64,000 nt of DNA, taken from contig CP043547.1 in the NCBI GenBank assembly GCA_009664345.1, forward strand, positions 372,001 to 436,000. Reading direction: 5' to 3'. Both the position numbers and the translations under genes were made by a program. This DNA is from Planctomycetales bacterium 10988. Its GTDB lineage: Bacteria > Planctomycetota > Planctomycetia > Pirellulales > Pb10988. The notes under the pieces are model-generated. The model did no database searches. It saw only the letters and a list, made by a program, of their open reading frames with translations, and was not told where the DNA came from. Of the stretch, positions 16,984-25,289 are shown piece by piece. Position 1 is the first letter of the stretch; every line of letters begins with the position of its first letter.

Positions 16984-17032
16984 GTACGACTCCCAGCGAA
17001 ATTCGGGTACTAGAATAGCTCCGCTGTCGTAC
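16984..17032 (-). promoter_or_regulatory. Inverted repeat in the polymerase promoter region
   Basis: GTACGAC (16984-16990) and GTCGTAC (17026-17032) form an inverted pair 35 bases apart, directly before the Y-polymerase start. It could be an operator for an SOS-type repressor, but I know no matching consensus. Confidence 0.35.
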
Positions 17033-17281
17033 TATACTTGCGTTCCTATAGGATTCAAGTGTTCATATATTTTTTCTTAGCCACCAGGCAAGGCCACTTG
17101 CGGTAGGGTACGCAAAAATTTCATTGTGAAAAATTTGCGCATCGTGACCAAGTCGAGACGAAATCTTATCTGATTATTGCGATAAAGTTATGCTAGTCCC
17201 AGTATGATCTTTTCTGATTCAGATGATCAGGGAACCCTTGCCAAGAGCCGGGACCACCCCCTTCAAGCCCAAGAGATAGAG

Positions 17282-17917
17282 ATGTCTCAGCCTAATCAAA
17301 GTCATTTTTCCACGAAAACTTCGTCTTTAGAAGGAGAGTCGGCCCCCCGAAATCTCAGGTTCTACATCGCTGTTTTCACTCTGGTTCTTCTGGCTTTCCT
17401 AATCATGCTCGCAGGGGTTGCCGTTGTGTATGTATTCGGTCGGCCAGCAGACGATTTGGCGGAAGATTTGAATCTTCCTAAGGAACTCGTGAAAAAATTC
17501 GAACTCCCCTCGGAAGATTATCGTTATTTTGAGAAACTCGAATCTGTAGATAGTTTAGAACATGAATACGTGCATAGTCTCGTACAAATGGCCTGGCTTT
17601 TTGGTTCATGGGCCATGTTCAACCTTCGCTATGAAGTCGAGAAAACCAAATACGATTCGAAACACGATTGTTGTCACGGAGTAGCAAAATTCTTTACGAT
17701 CGATGATGATTCGGGAGATAAGGTAGAGCACCGTTATCATGCTGTTTTCAAAAAACAGAATCTCAAGGGAGAAGGATGGAAAAAGCTCTACCTTGCTGTC
17801 GACGGAGAAGAACAGTACAGCGATTTATCAGAAAATCCAGGTCTCAAGTCCCTACTCGATAGCCTTGATTTTGACAAGTTCACAGACTTGGTTTTGAGCG
17901 AGCCAAATTCGAAGTGA
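17282..17917 (+). CDS. Single-pass membrane protein of unknown function
   Basis: 211 residues from ATG 17282 (MSQPNQSHFS), chosen because a purine-rich site (AAGAGATAGAG) precedes it; an earlier ATG at 17204 is possible. A Ser-rich cytoplasmic tail of about 30 residues is followed by one membrane segment (residues about 26-52, FYIAVFTLVLLAFLIMLAGV) and a soluble acidic domain. That domain has a Cys-Cys-His feature (HDCCHGVAKFF) and later FKKQNLKGEGWKKLYLAVDG, which looks like a beta-rich fold. No family is recognised. Its end abuts an IS3 remnant on the other strand. Confidence 0.55.
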   Translation: MSQPNQSHFSTKTSSLEGESAPRNLRFYIAVFTLVLLAFLIMLAGVAVVYVFGRPADDLAEDLNLPKELVKKFELPSEDYRYFEKLESVDSLEHEYVHSLVQMAWLFGSWAMFNLRYEVEKTKYDSKHDCCHGVAKFFTIDDDSGDKVEHRYHAVFKKQNLKGEGWKKLYLAVDGEEQYSDLSENPGLKSLLDSLDFDKFTDLVLSEPNSK

Positions 17918-18093
17918 GCTTCAAGCTCCCGTATCCGTCGCAGATCGCCAGAAGGTGCTTTTGTAGTAGAGTAGGCCTCATAAATCTCCAGCTTCTTACA
18001 AACCCGTGACACGTACAACCCTGGTGTTAAATGAGCATCGGATACGAGAAACTTTGCGATGATCAACTCGGGTGAATGTCGCTTGATGGGCAT
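17915..18093 (-). pseudogene. IS3-family OrfA remnant (copy 1)
   Basis: Starts MPIKRHSPELIIAKF, the usual opening of IS3-type OrfA, and keeps traces of the helix-turn-helix and of the L-rich tail (DLRRIRELEA) but is badly mutated. Upstream bases (18094-18160) match those before the copy at 35781: both have GAAGGAGGCAACC just before the start and a CCAGGCTATGG/CCAGCCTGTGG end-like string. No OrfB is present. Confidence 0.65.
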
Positions 18094-18384
18094 TGGTTGC
18101 CTCCTTCAAAGGATGTTGAAAATCTGGGATGATCACACCATAGCCTGGACTTGGTTGAGGGGGCAATGCCAGCTTATTTGACGATTTATCGCAATCTATT
18201 TTAACGAAGCGAAAGGAATAATATTGAAGAATTCGAACCGCAGATTGTTCCCCCCACAAATCCCCCCACTAATCAATAAAAACGACTCCTGATCGAAGTG
18301 ACGTTGAACTCAAGTCGAAGTGAAAAGCACTATAAAACAGTGGTTTGAGAAGCCAAGTCAAAAGGAGATTCCACCTAGTAAAGA

Positions 18385-18426
<42 letters not shown>

Positions 18427-18505
18427 TTTTTCTTAAGTTGTTACTTGAGAACACTTTAGATGTCACTCCAGGGAGGGAAATGTTCCACCCTAAATCCTGT
18501 TTAGG

Positions 18506-18521
18506 ATAGTACCGGTACTAT
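18506..18521. promoter_or_regulatory. Perfect 16-bp palindrome before the integrase
   Basis: ATAGTACCGGTACTAT is a perfect palindrome ending 21 bases before the integrase ATG, just upstream of its AAAGGAG site, and is followed by a T-run. It may be an operator for an element repressor, or an attenuator. Confidence 0.5.
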
Positions 18522-18542
18522 TTTTCAGGAAAGGAGTGGCGT

Positions 18543-19775
18543 ATGCCCCGCCCAACTCGACTCCCAAAATATCGACATTATAAGCCAAAGAACCTTGCTG
18601 TTGTCCGAATCGATGGTAAGGATCATTATCTTGGCAAATATGACTCTCCAGAAAGCCGAGAAAAATATCATCGGCTTATTTCTAGTTGGCTTGCTGAAAA
18701 TTCCCTCCCTTCCCGCCCTCCAATCACTTCTCCACTGGCTCTGAATATCAATCAGGTCATTCTGAAATATCATTCCTTTGCAAGCGGATATTACCTGCGA
18801 GATGGTAAGGCGAGTAAAGAACTTACATGCATGAAGGATGCGCTTCGTCCATTGAGAAAACTCTATGGTTCGAGTCCGGCCTCAGAATTTGGACCTCTAG
18901 ACCTGAAGATCGTTCGCAACCATATGATTTCGGAACAAGATTTATGCCGAAATGAGATAAACAAACGGATAGGTCGTATCAAACGCTTTTTCAAATGGGC
19001 GGTTAGTGAGGAGCTGGTTCCTCCCTCCATTCTTCAAGGGCTCCAAACGGTGACAGGCCTCAGGAAAGGTCGAACTTCGGCAAGAGAATCCCCCCCTGTC
19101 AAACCAGTTCCTGATCAGTGGGTCGAGGCAACTTTTCCTTTTTTACCTCCACAATTGATCGCAATGATCGAAGTTCAAAGACATACCGGGATGCGTCCTG
19201 GTGAGGTCGTTGTCATGAGAGCCTCCGATCTCGATATGTCCGAGGAAGTTTGGATCTATCAGCTGGATCGCCATAAGAATGATTGGCGGGATTTGCCTCG
19301 TTTTATCGCAATCGGACCAAAGGCACAGGCATTTATTCAGCCATTTTTGAACCGACAGGTCGATGAATACCTTTTTTCACCAGAGGAGGCCTATCGATGG
19401 CGGTTAGAGCATCGTGCTGCAAGCCAAAGAGGGGATCGTAAAACACCCATCTATCCAAGTGAGTTACGAGCACGTGAAAAAGCAAAAGAAAAGCGACGTA
19501 AGAGAAAGTCTAGGAGACGTAAGGGCAGTAAATACTCAACGAATTCGTACTGGAAGGCGCTCTCGTATGCATTTATTAAAGCAGAAAAAGAGGGGGTGAA
19601 GCTCCATCGATGGCATCCAAACCAATTGCGACATACACGAGGTACAGAACTTCGCAAAAAATTTGGAGTTGAAGCAAGTCGCGTCTCGCTGGGACATGCA
19701 AGACTTGATGCGACCGAGATTTATGCGGAGAAAGACTTAAAACTCGCAATTCAAATTGCCCGTGAAGCCGGATAG
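18543..19775 (+). CDS. int: Tyrosine recombinase (integrase)
   Basis: A 410-residue site-specific recombinase with an AAAGGAG site before the ATG. The SAM-like arm-binding region spans residues about 60-160. The catalytic set is visible: Arg in HTGMRPGEV (about 217-225), the HPNQLRHTRGTEL box with His and second Arg (about 357-369), and LGHARLDATEIYAEKD with His and the Tyr nucleophile (about 383-398). Between them is a very basic insert (REKAKEKRRKRKSRRRKG). It would integrate the downstream replication module at the tRNA-Arg 3' end whose half-site lies just upstream. The gene is complete and probably functional. Confidence 0.9.
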   Translation: MPRPTRLPKYRHYKPKNLAVVRIDGKDHYLGKYDSPESREKYHRLISSWLAENSLPSRPPITSPLALNINQVILKYHSFASGYYLRDGKASKELTCMKDALRPLRKLYGSSPASEFGPLDLKIVRNHMISEQDLCRNEINKRIGRIKRFFKWAVSEELVPPSILQGLQTVTGLRKGRTSARESPPVKPVPDQWVEATFPFLPPQLIAMIEVQRHTGMRPGEVVVMRASDLDMSEEVWIYQLDRHKNDWRDLPRFIAIGPKAQAFIQPFLNRQVDEYLFSPEEAYRWRLEHRAASQRGDRKTPIYPSELRAREKAKEKRRKRKSRRRKGSKYSTNSYWKALSYAFIKAEKEGVKLHRWHPNQLRHTRGTELRKKFGVEASRVSLGHARLDATEIYAEKDLKLAIQIAREAG

Positions 19776-19779
19776 CACC

Positions 19780-20697
19780 ATGTTCACTCGAAAACTATTT
19801 ACCTGGTATGAATTAGGCTTGAGAATAAGTCAGGCACAAGCCCTACGCAAACAACTTGATTCTGATAATCATTTTCATTCTGCTTTTGAGAATGGAATCA
19901 TGCGTTTAAACTCTGCAATGTTGTCCCTAAAATCCGACACCAGTTGCACCTTTGCTACTCAATACATCAAAGAACTATTTTCCAGGCTCAATAATTTGGA
20001 AATCGTTATGGAGTCAGGAACACTGAAGGAAATTAAATCTAATTTTGAAAGAGTTTGTCAAGAAACGGAGGACTCTCTCGCCCAAGAAGCATTTCAATTT
20101 GGGTATCGAATAGCCGATATCACAGACGAATACTTCTCGCCTGGAAAGCCAAGACGTTCTGACCCTCGCAATCCTGTTGTGATCCTACAATTCATAGACC
20201 CAATTGAGCCTCAAGAAGATTGGAGAAAAGATGATTCTATCCAATCAGCGATTTTAAAGCTTGATATTGACTTGGAGGAGATTAGTCCACGTTGGAAAGA
20301 GATTATTAGGGAAAATTTTCAACCCAACTTTCCTGAGTTAGATCTAGACTATTTCTGGCATTGGGAATGCCTAGAAGATGGGTTGCGACGGATCAAAGAA
20401 CAAATTAATTGTCATCCTCTCTGGGACAGGCAAAATCGTGTACTGACCCTAAATGGGGTTCCGGTGACAACGTATTCTAGAGGAGCAGATAATCAATTTG
20501 CGATTCTTGATCGATTCGAGGAACAGGGATGGCCGCAAGAGATTTTTACACCCTTTCCAGACAATCCTAGGCAATCAAGAGACACAATCGATTGTTTGAA
20601 CAATAAAGTCTCACCATCGATGAAATTTAAAGGCGGTTCTCCAAAAATAGCTTGGGAGGTTTGTAACCCACTTACCAAAACTACTAAGAGTGTGTGA
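19780..20697 (+). CDS. Unknown protein with C-terminal winged-helix-like domain
   Basis: 305 residues from ATG 19780, four bases after the integrase stop, so likely in one operon. The N-terminal 200 residues are helical and acidic. The C-terminal part (about residues 210-305; LTLNGVPVTTYS, FAILDRFEEQGWPQEIFTPF, DTIDCLNN, SPKIAWEV) follows a pattern I know from many uncharacterised planctomycete proteins: N-Q-x-x-I-L-x-x-F-x-x-x-GWP, then a T-I-x-x-LN helix. It looks like a winged helix. A regulatory or excision role for the element is possible. Its stop codon lies in the left end of a small repeat element. Confidence 0.55.
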   Translation: MFTRKLFTWYELGLRISQAQALRKQLDSDNHFHSAFENGIMRLNSAMLSLKSDTSCTFATQYIKELFSRLNNLEIVMESGTLKEIKSNFERVCQETEDSLAQEAFQFGYRIADITDEYFSPGKPRRSDPRNPVVILQFIDPIEPQEDWRKDDSIQSAILKLDIDLEEISPRWKEIIRENFQPNFPELDLDYFWHWECLEDGLRRIKEQINCHPLWDRQNRVLTLNGVPVTTYSRGADNQFAILDRFEEQGWPQEIFTPFPDNPRQSRDTIDCLNNKVSPSMKFKGGSPKIAWEVCNPLTKTTKSV

Positions 20698-20754
20698 TCA
20701 AAGGTAAATGGACGGCAACCTTCTCCCGGTATTTACTGTTTAGACTACTGGTTC
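20688..20754. repeat. MITE-like element, copy 1 (67 bp)
   Basis: Ends GAGTGTGTGATCAA and, read inward from the right, GAACCAGTAGTC. The interior begins AGGTAAAT like the other two copies (26640, 36245). It overlaps the stop of the preceding gene. This is the most diverged copy and has no clear target duplication. Confidence 0.45.
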
Positions 20755-20788
20755 TTAGCATCTTTACTATAATTTTGATTATTACATT

Positions 20789-20825
20789 GCCCTGCTGTAA
20801 CAATCCGTTGCAGTGGGGCTTTTTT
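20789..20825 (+). terminator. Rho-independent terminator
   Basis: Arms GCCCTGCTGTAAC and GTTGCAGTGGGGC pair with small mismatches around a short loop, followed by six T. It ends the integrase operon. Confidence 0.75.
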
Positions 20826-21013
20826 ATGGCCGCCTGAAAGTCAAAAAGTGAATTGTAAACAGTTTAAATCAACTATCAATTTTCAACATTACCTTCTTTT
20901 CCATCAAATTCTCCTAAAAACGTTAGTTCTTCGGTATCTGCATCTGTATCTCAGTTACTTTCAATTTGCTCCAATAGCTCTTGTCAATTCTTAAAGGCCT
21001 TTGGAGCAATGCA

Positions 21014-21298
21014 ATGATCGATTTAAAAACTGAAAAGCTATTGACCTTTCAAGAAGTAGCTAAACAGATCCCTGGTAATCCACATGCTTCGACTCTTCAT
21101 CGTTGGCGACAGTATGGAATCAGAGGAATCAAATTGGAGACTTGTTTGATCGGAGGGAAAAGATTTACCTCTTTTGAGGCAGTTCAACGTTTTGCAAATG
21201 CTACTACCGCAATAGCAGATGAAACACAAGCAGTTCCTACGCTTAGGGAGCCCCAGGAAGAGGAGGTGGAAATAGAACTGAAAAATTTAGGGTATTGA
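21014..21298 (+). CDS. DUF1580 protein, helix-turn-helix type
   Basis: 94 residues from ATG 21014, which has a GGAG site eight bases upstream and gives the family-typical MIDLKTEKLLTFQEVAKQIP. It continues ASTLHRWRQYGIRGIKLETC and ends with KRFTSFEAVQRFA. This is the DUF1580 pattern, common in planctomycetes, and resembles MerR-like excisionase or DNA-binding folds. Within an integrative element it is a good candidate for an excisionase or for control of the replication genes that follow. Function is inferred. Confidence 0.8.
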   Translation: MIDLKTEKLLTFQEVAKQIPGNPHASTLHRWRQYGIRGIKLETCLIGGKRFTSFEAVQRFANATTAIADETQAVPTLREPQEEEVEIELKNLGY

Positions 21299-21341
21299 AT
21301 ACCTTATCGCAAAGAATAGCCCGAATCGTCATGTTAAAAAA

Positions 21342-21373
21342 TTAGGGTCCACGGTTGCAGCCGCAGACCCTAA
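21342..21373 (+). promoter_or_regulatory. Hairpin between the DUF1580 and primase genes
   Basis: TTAGGGTC (21342-21349) and GACCCTAA (21366-21373) pair perfectly, with a partly pairing inner loop (CGG...CCG). No T-run follows directly, so it could be an attenuator or weak terminator before the primase gene. Confidence 0.5.
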
Positions 21374-21423
21374 GAAACAGTCCCTTTTAGTTAAAGATTC
21401 TTAAAAAAAGGACATACTCAATT

Positions 21424-22179
21424 ATGTCAAATCCTAACACTGAAATCAATTCATGTCCTGAACCAGAAAGCGAGAAATACGAGCTCATCGATGCTCGCGA
21501 GGCGCTTTGGAACGATCAGGAGATCGGCCCGATCCAGGAGATTCAAAAAGATGGCTCCTGTATTTTCTCTGTTCATGCAATTCTATATGACCTCGACCCT
21601 CCCCATTATCATCCTACAGGGATAATGAACGTGGGGGACGCTACGCCACAAGCGTTGTACAAATCGATGGTAAAGAAATGGCTTTCTCATCATCCAACCC
21701 TAGCCAAGTCGGAGGTCCGTAAAAGTGGCACCGGTCTCCATATAATTCTTCAAATTAACCCCCCCATTACCTTGGGGACTTCTAACTTACAAGATCTCTG
21801 GGCAGAGAAAATTAAGGTTGTCCAAACTGCCCTCCCTATCGATCCAGACCAACCAGGGATGACTGCGGTTACAAGACCCATCGGGTCTATCAATAGTAAA
21901 AATGGTGCTCAAGTAACACTACTAAAACAGGGGGAACCCGTCTCTGAGGATCAAATCAATCAGCTATTTGAAGATATGAAGGAACGTCCTTTCTTGACTG
22001 TTTTTAAAATTCTTACAGGAAAGGAGCGACTTAGTCCATGTCCTATCTGTAAAACAGGTAAAGAACTAGTGGCATTGGATAAGATTGGAAAGTGCTATGG
22101 AGGGTGCGGATATGTGAAATTGTATCAAGTATACGACCTGTTTTTACGCCCACGTGGTGACAAGCAGAAAGGAGTATAG
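21424..22179 (+). CDS. PrimPol-like (archaeo-eukaryotic type) primase with zinc ribbon
   Basis: 251 residues. The middle part shows the features of AEP primases: an Asp pair in ILYDLDPPHYH (residues about 54-64), KSGTGLHIILQI with the family-type S-x-x-x-H motif (about 101-112), and RPIGSINSKNG (about 151-161), like the 'RxPGtxNxK' segment. Near the C-terminus CPICKTG...GKCYGGCG (about 206-226) is a zinc ribbon for template binding. It would synthesise primers for the ATPase and polymerase encoded next. The next gene begins two bases after its stop. Motif assignment is by eye, and the first Asp motif is the least certain. Confidence 0.65.
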   Translation: MSNPNTEINSCPEPESEKYELIDAREALWNDQEIGPIQEIQKDGSCIFSVHAILYDLDPPHYHPTGIMNVGDATPQALYKSMVKKWLSHHPTLAKSEVRKSGTGLHIILQINPPITLGTSNLQDLWAEKIKVVQTALPIDPDQPGMTAVTRPIGSINSKNGAQVTLLKQGEPVSEDQINQLFEDMKERPFLTVFKILTGKERLSPCPICKTGKELVALDKIGKCYGGCGYVKLYQVYDLFLRPRGDKQKGV

Positions 22180-22181
22180 AA

Positions 22182-23591
22182 ATGACAACAAGACAATCCT
22201 CCAATTCGCGGGGAGTGGATTTAGAACGTCGATTAAAGGCTGCATCAATAAAAGTTGATCGTTCACTTCCTGAAGGATGTAGAAATCTTTACAAAGTCAG
22301 AGGAGTTAACAAAGACAATAGCTGTACGCAACCTTTAGAAAAAGTACTTGCGAGTATAGGAGATTCCTTAACAGCTTCTGAAGAAGTTTATCGTTACCGG
22401 GATCAAGTTGTGATCGACGAAGGAGACCGACTAACCCCCGTAATGAACCAAAATCAGATTGTAAAGAATGCGAGTTCAATTTTTGCAAACTATATGATCT
22501 GTGAAAAACCAGGACATGAGGATAGACCTCCGACGCAATTTCCCTTAAGTAATTCACTCCTCGAATTGGCATTGAATAGTAAACCGATTCGATCATCACT
22601 CCCAAGGATAAAATACTACTCAAAAAAGCCAATATTTGATGCCGACCACAACTTCTGTAGCGGTGGATACTATCCCGAGTCTGAGATTTTAGTGCATAGC
22701 AATTTGATTGAATCTGAAATTTTAGATCACGTAGACCTTTCACAACCCGTTTCAGATCTACCTCCGCATCTAAGTAGATTACTAAGTAATTTCTGCTTTC
22801 GGAGTCAGGCTGATAAAGTAAATGTAATTGCAACGTTTCTAACTGGGATACAACCTCAATCTTTTATAGTCGAAGGTAAGCCTCTAATGGCGATCGATGC
22901 GAATCAGTCAGGAGTTGGGAAAACAACCTTAGCAAGAGGGATCGGAAAAGTTATTGATGGTGATGATCCAGAGATCATTGATTACATCGAAGAAGACCGG
23001 GAACTCCGAAATGCCGTTTGCGCTACAATCAGAGATTATCCTGGCTCTTTGATTCTTATAGATAACGCAAAGAATAAAAGAGGTGCTCCCATTTCTAGCT
23101 CTTTCATTGAGTCTAGATCGACCGCACCGATGTTGTCCATCCGCATCTTACATCAATCAAGAAATTATAAGAGGCCAAATGACCTTATCTGGATGTTAAC
23201 GATGAATGACACAAAAACTTCACCGGACTTAGCTCGACGAGCTCTACCGATTCGACTTTATTACGAAGGTGACCCACATAGACGTGAATTCGATGGAGCG
23301 GATCCTTTAGGATACGCAGAAAGATATCGAAAGGAAATATTAATGGAGTTAATTGGGATGGTCCTAAGATGGATCTCGAACGGTTGCACTCGGGGAAATT
23401 ATAAACATCGTTTTACAAAATGGGCAGAAGTGATCGGAGGCATACTCGATGCAAATAATATTCAAGGATTTCTTGGGAATATCGATGAGGCTGCTGAAGC
23501 GTTTGATAGCGAATTAGACGGATTACGATCACTGGCCGAAGCAGCTGTAGCATATGGACACCCTTATAGTACTATGGGAGGAATACGATGA
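22182..23591 (+). CDS. Replicative helicase-like ATPase (AAA+/SF3-like)
   Basis: 469 residues. Walker A is AIDANQSGVGKTTLARGIG (about residues 242-260) and Walker B is SLILIDNAK (about 287-295). An asparagine sensor lies in LIWMLTMNDTKTS (about 332-344), and the arginine-rich PDLARRALPIRLYY after it matches an arginine finger region. N-terminal 200 residues are unassigned. Domain order and position after a primase suit a plasmid/phage-type replicative helicase, as in primase-helicase pairs of satellites and phage-plasmids. It is separated from the primase by two bases, and its stop overlaps the next start by four bases (ATGA). The exact superfamily is not settled. Confidence 0.7.
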   Translation: MTTRQSSNSRGVDLERRLKAASIKVDRSLPEGCRNLYKVRGVNKDNSCTQPLEKVLASIGDSLTASEEVYRYRDQVVIDEGDRLTPVMNQNQIVKNASSIFANYMICEKPGHEDRPPTQFPLSNSLLELALNSKPIRSSLPRIKYYSKKPIFDADHNFCSGGYYPESEILVHSNLIESEILDHVDLSQPVSDLPPHLSRLLSNFCFRSQADKVNVIATFLTGIQPQSFIVEGKPLMAIDANQSGVGKTTLARGIGKVIDGDDPEIIDYIEEDRELRNAVCATIRDYPGSLILIDNAKNKRGAPISSSFIESRSTAPMLSIRILHQSRNYKRPNDLIWMLTMNDTKTSPDLARRALPIRLYYEGDPHRREFDGADPLGYAERYRKEILMELIGMVLRWISNGCTRGNYKHRFTKWAEVIGGILDANNIQGFLGNIDEAAEAFDSELDGLRSLAEAAVAYGHPYSTMGGIR

Positions 23592-23977
23592 GTATTGATC
23601 GATCCTCTGAACCAACAGTAGGTGTTGTAGCAAGTGACTGGATAAAACTGTTCATGGTAACCGGAACAATACAGGAGGAGCTGGCAGCCGCTAACGGGGT
23701 GAAAGGAAAACCTACAAAAATAGGTAATTTCTTTAAAAAGCATTTAGATCGGCCATTCCGAATTCAACATGCAGGTTTAGAAGGGACTGCTTACTTGAGA
23801 TTTAGAAAAGGTTCGTGTCGGCAAAAATACTATTATTTTGAAGTTTTTTTGGATACTGAAACAGATTCATTAGACACCTCTGATTCACCGACATCCTTTG
23901 AAGATCCAACTTCTACAGTTGATACAAACGACGGTACCGTAGAATCAAACTCTGGTAATACGGAAGATTGGGGCTAG
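23588..23977 (+). CDS. Small unknown protein with acidic tail
   Basis: 129 residues, start within an ATGA overlap with the ATPase gene, so translationally coupled. Residues 15-85 include basic patches (KGKPTKIGNFFKKHLDRPF, RFRKGSCRQKYYYF), which could bind nucleic acid. The last 45 residues are Asp/Glu/Ser/Thr-rich, as in single-strand-binding or helicase-loader tails. No family is recognised. It ends the primase-helicase operon and is followed by a terminator. Confidence 0.55.
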   Translation: MSIDRSSEPTVGVVASDWIKLFMVTGTIQEELAAANGVKGKPTKIGNFFKKHLDRPFRIQHAGLEGTAYLRFRKGSCRQKYYYFEVFLDTETDSLDTSDSPTSFEDPTSTVDTNDGTVESNSGNTEDWG

Positions 23978-24002
23978 TCATTATTTAATCGAAACGAGTG
24001 AA

Positions 24003-24039
24003 CCTTTGGAGAGTGGGGAACCTCCTCTCCAAGGGTTTT
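24003..24039 (+). terminator. Rho-independent terminator of the primase-helicase operon
   Basis: CCTTTGGAGAG and CTCTCCAAGG pair with one bulge, followed by GTTTTA. Confidence 0.65.
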
Positions 24040-24048
24040 ACAAGTCGT

Positions 24049-24201
24049 TCACAAACCTAAACCCAATAGATAACAACATTTGCTACAGATGCGTGAACCT
24101 TGTGAACCTCCAAATAATATTCTGAATTTGATAGAGAGACAGTATTTAGCTATTACTGATTTAAATTTTGAATAAAGGAAATAGGTTCACAAGGTTCACG
24201 C
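24049..24201. repeat. Iteron-like repeats with a perfect 19-bp inverted pair; candidate origin or operator
   Basis: GCGTGAACCTTGTGAACCT at 24091-24109 is exactly repeated in inverse at 24183-24201, 73 AT-rich bases apart. Each arm is itself two direct copies of GTGAACCT. A further GTTCACAAACCT lies near 24049. The block sits between the helicase operon and the polymerase gene in a non-coding gap. Repeats of this kind bind replication initiators or repressors. Confidence 0.65.
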
Positions 24202-24290
24202 CTTAGCTTCCTAGCTTTCTCTGTCAGAATCCTCTACCTCAATCAGGCTTGGATAGGGAGAGGTAAATCTAAATAGAAAAATGAATCAGT

Positions 24291-25289
24291 ATGCAAATAT
24301 CTTTCCTTGACACGATTGCAAATTTTCAACCTTGGAAACCGGAACTAGGTCAAGTATATCAAAATCTATATAGTATACATATTGCAACTTCAAACATCGG
24401 ACTAAATCATCCTCGTATCGCACCAGTCTATATTCTAAGTGGGGTCTATGATGGGAAGCATGGTTATTTTCTGACTCGTGAGAATGTTTATGACTTCATG
24501 ACAATCCATCAGGATATAGAGATTATCTTTCATGATGCTCCGTCGAATCTTGCTATGTTGGAATGTCTATTGCTAAGAGAAGAAAAGGATATAGATGTCT
24601 ATAGACTAATCGATGAAAACCGATTATACGATACTCAGCTCCTCCACCGCTTGTTTATGCTTGCTTCAGAGGGCCATACTGCCAGAGGTGAAGATGAAGC
24701 AACCTTAGAGAGATGCTCTCAGGACTATTTACAGATTCCCTTAGCGATGACTAGTATTGCCCCCCAACGTAATGAAAATCGGTTGTCATTTGACAAATGG
24801 CTTGGTCGTCCTCCTCAAGAAATAGAACCGGAATATTTAAGGAGTCTTGCAGAAACTGCTGTCTTAACGTTCCATCTCAAGCACGAAATTTTAGGGAGGA
24901 TATGGAATTTATTACAAGGGAGTAGTTCTGTTTGGGGTTATCCTCCAGGAATAATGAATCAGATTTGGAAGTTTGGTTACTTAACACATCATATTCAGTT
25001 GAAAGGAGCTGTCGCCTTAAAAAAAGTAACGGAAAATGGTCTCTGTGTAGATCTTGATAGCACAGAGTCGCTTCAGGCCGAACTTGATTTTTTGGAGCTA
25101 GAGTTAAAACATCAACTACTTGCCAAAGGTTTCAATCCAGATGGGAAAGGTTCCTCTCAAGCTTTACAAAAACAGCTAAAAAAATTGAACGCAAGCATCC
25201 ATTTTATAGTTTCCTTAAAACTGATCATGGAGCGTATGTCACTTCACAGGAAGCTTTGCAAGAGCTGGCTGATTATGAACCATTCATAG
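24291..25289 (+). CDS. Family A DNA polymerase, N-terminal part
   Basis: 332 residues ending by a frame change. The first 200 residues resemble the 3'-5' exonuclease-type domain seen in family A polymerases (IIFHDAPSNLAMLECLL, LYDTQLLHRLF, EDEATLERCSQDYL). Residues 200-310 form the start of the thumb (HHIQLKGAVALKKVTENGLC). From base 25178 there is a run of seven A. Shifting back one base there gives IERKHPFYSFLKTDHGAYVT and then joins the palm encoded downstream. In the frame given, the last 20 residues are out-of-frame sequence. Together the two parts would make a polymerase of about 750 residues. Confidence 0.75.
   Translation: MQISFLDTIANFQPWKPELGQVYQNLYSIHIATSNIGLNHPRIAPVYILSGVYDGKHGYFLTRENVYDFMTIHQDIEIIFHDAPSNLAMLECLLLREEKDIDVYRLIDENRLYDTQLLHRLFMLASEGHTARGEDEATLERCSQDYLQIPLAMTSIAPQRNENRLSFDKWLGRPPQEIEPEYLRSLAETAVLTFHLKHEILGRIWNLLQGSSSVWGYPPGIMNQIWKFGYLTHHIQLKGAVALKKVTENGLCVDLDSTESLQAELDFLELELKHQLLAKGFNPDGKGSSQALQKQLKKLNASIHFIVSLKLIMERMSLHRKLCKSWLIMNHS
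25176..25185 (+). other. A AAA AAA heptamer at the polymerase frame change
   Basis: Codons are CTA AAA AAA TTG in the first frame, so the seven A lie in the phase used for -1 ribosomal slippage, and the second frame is exactly -1. I see no strong downstream hairpin. Transcript slippage or a one-base deletion would have the same effect. Confidence 0.55.

Noticed and set aside
24049-24201. CRISPR array
   Set aside because: Only two inverted arms and one extra partial repeat; no regular spacers and no cas genes.
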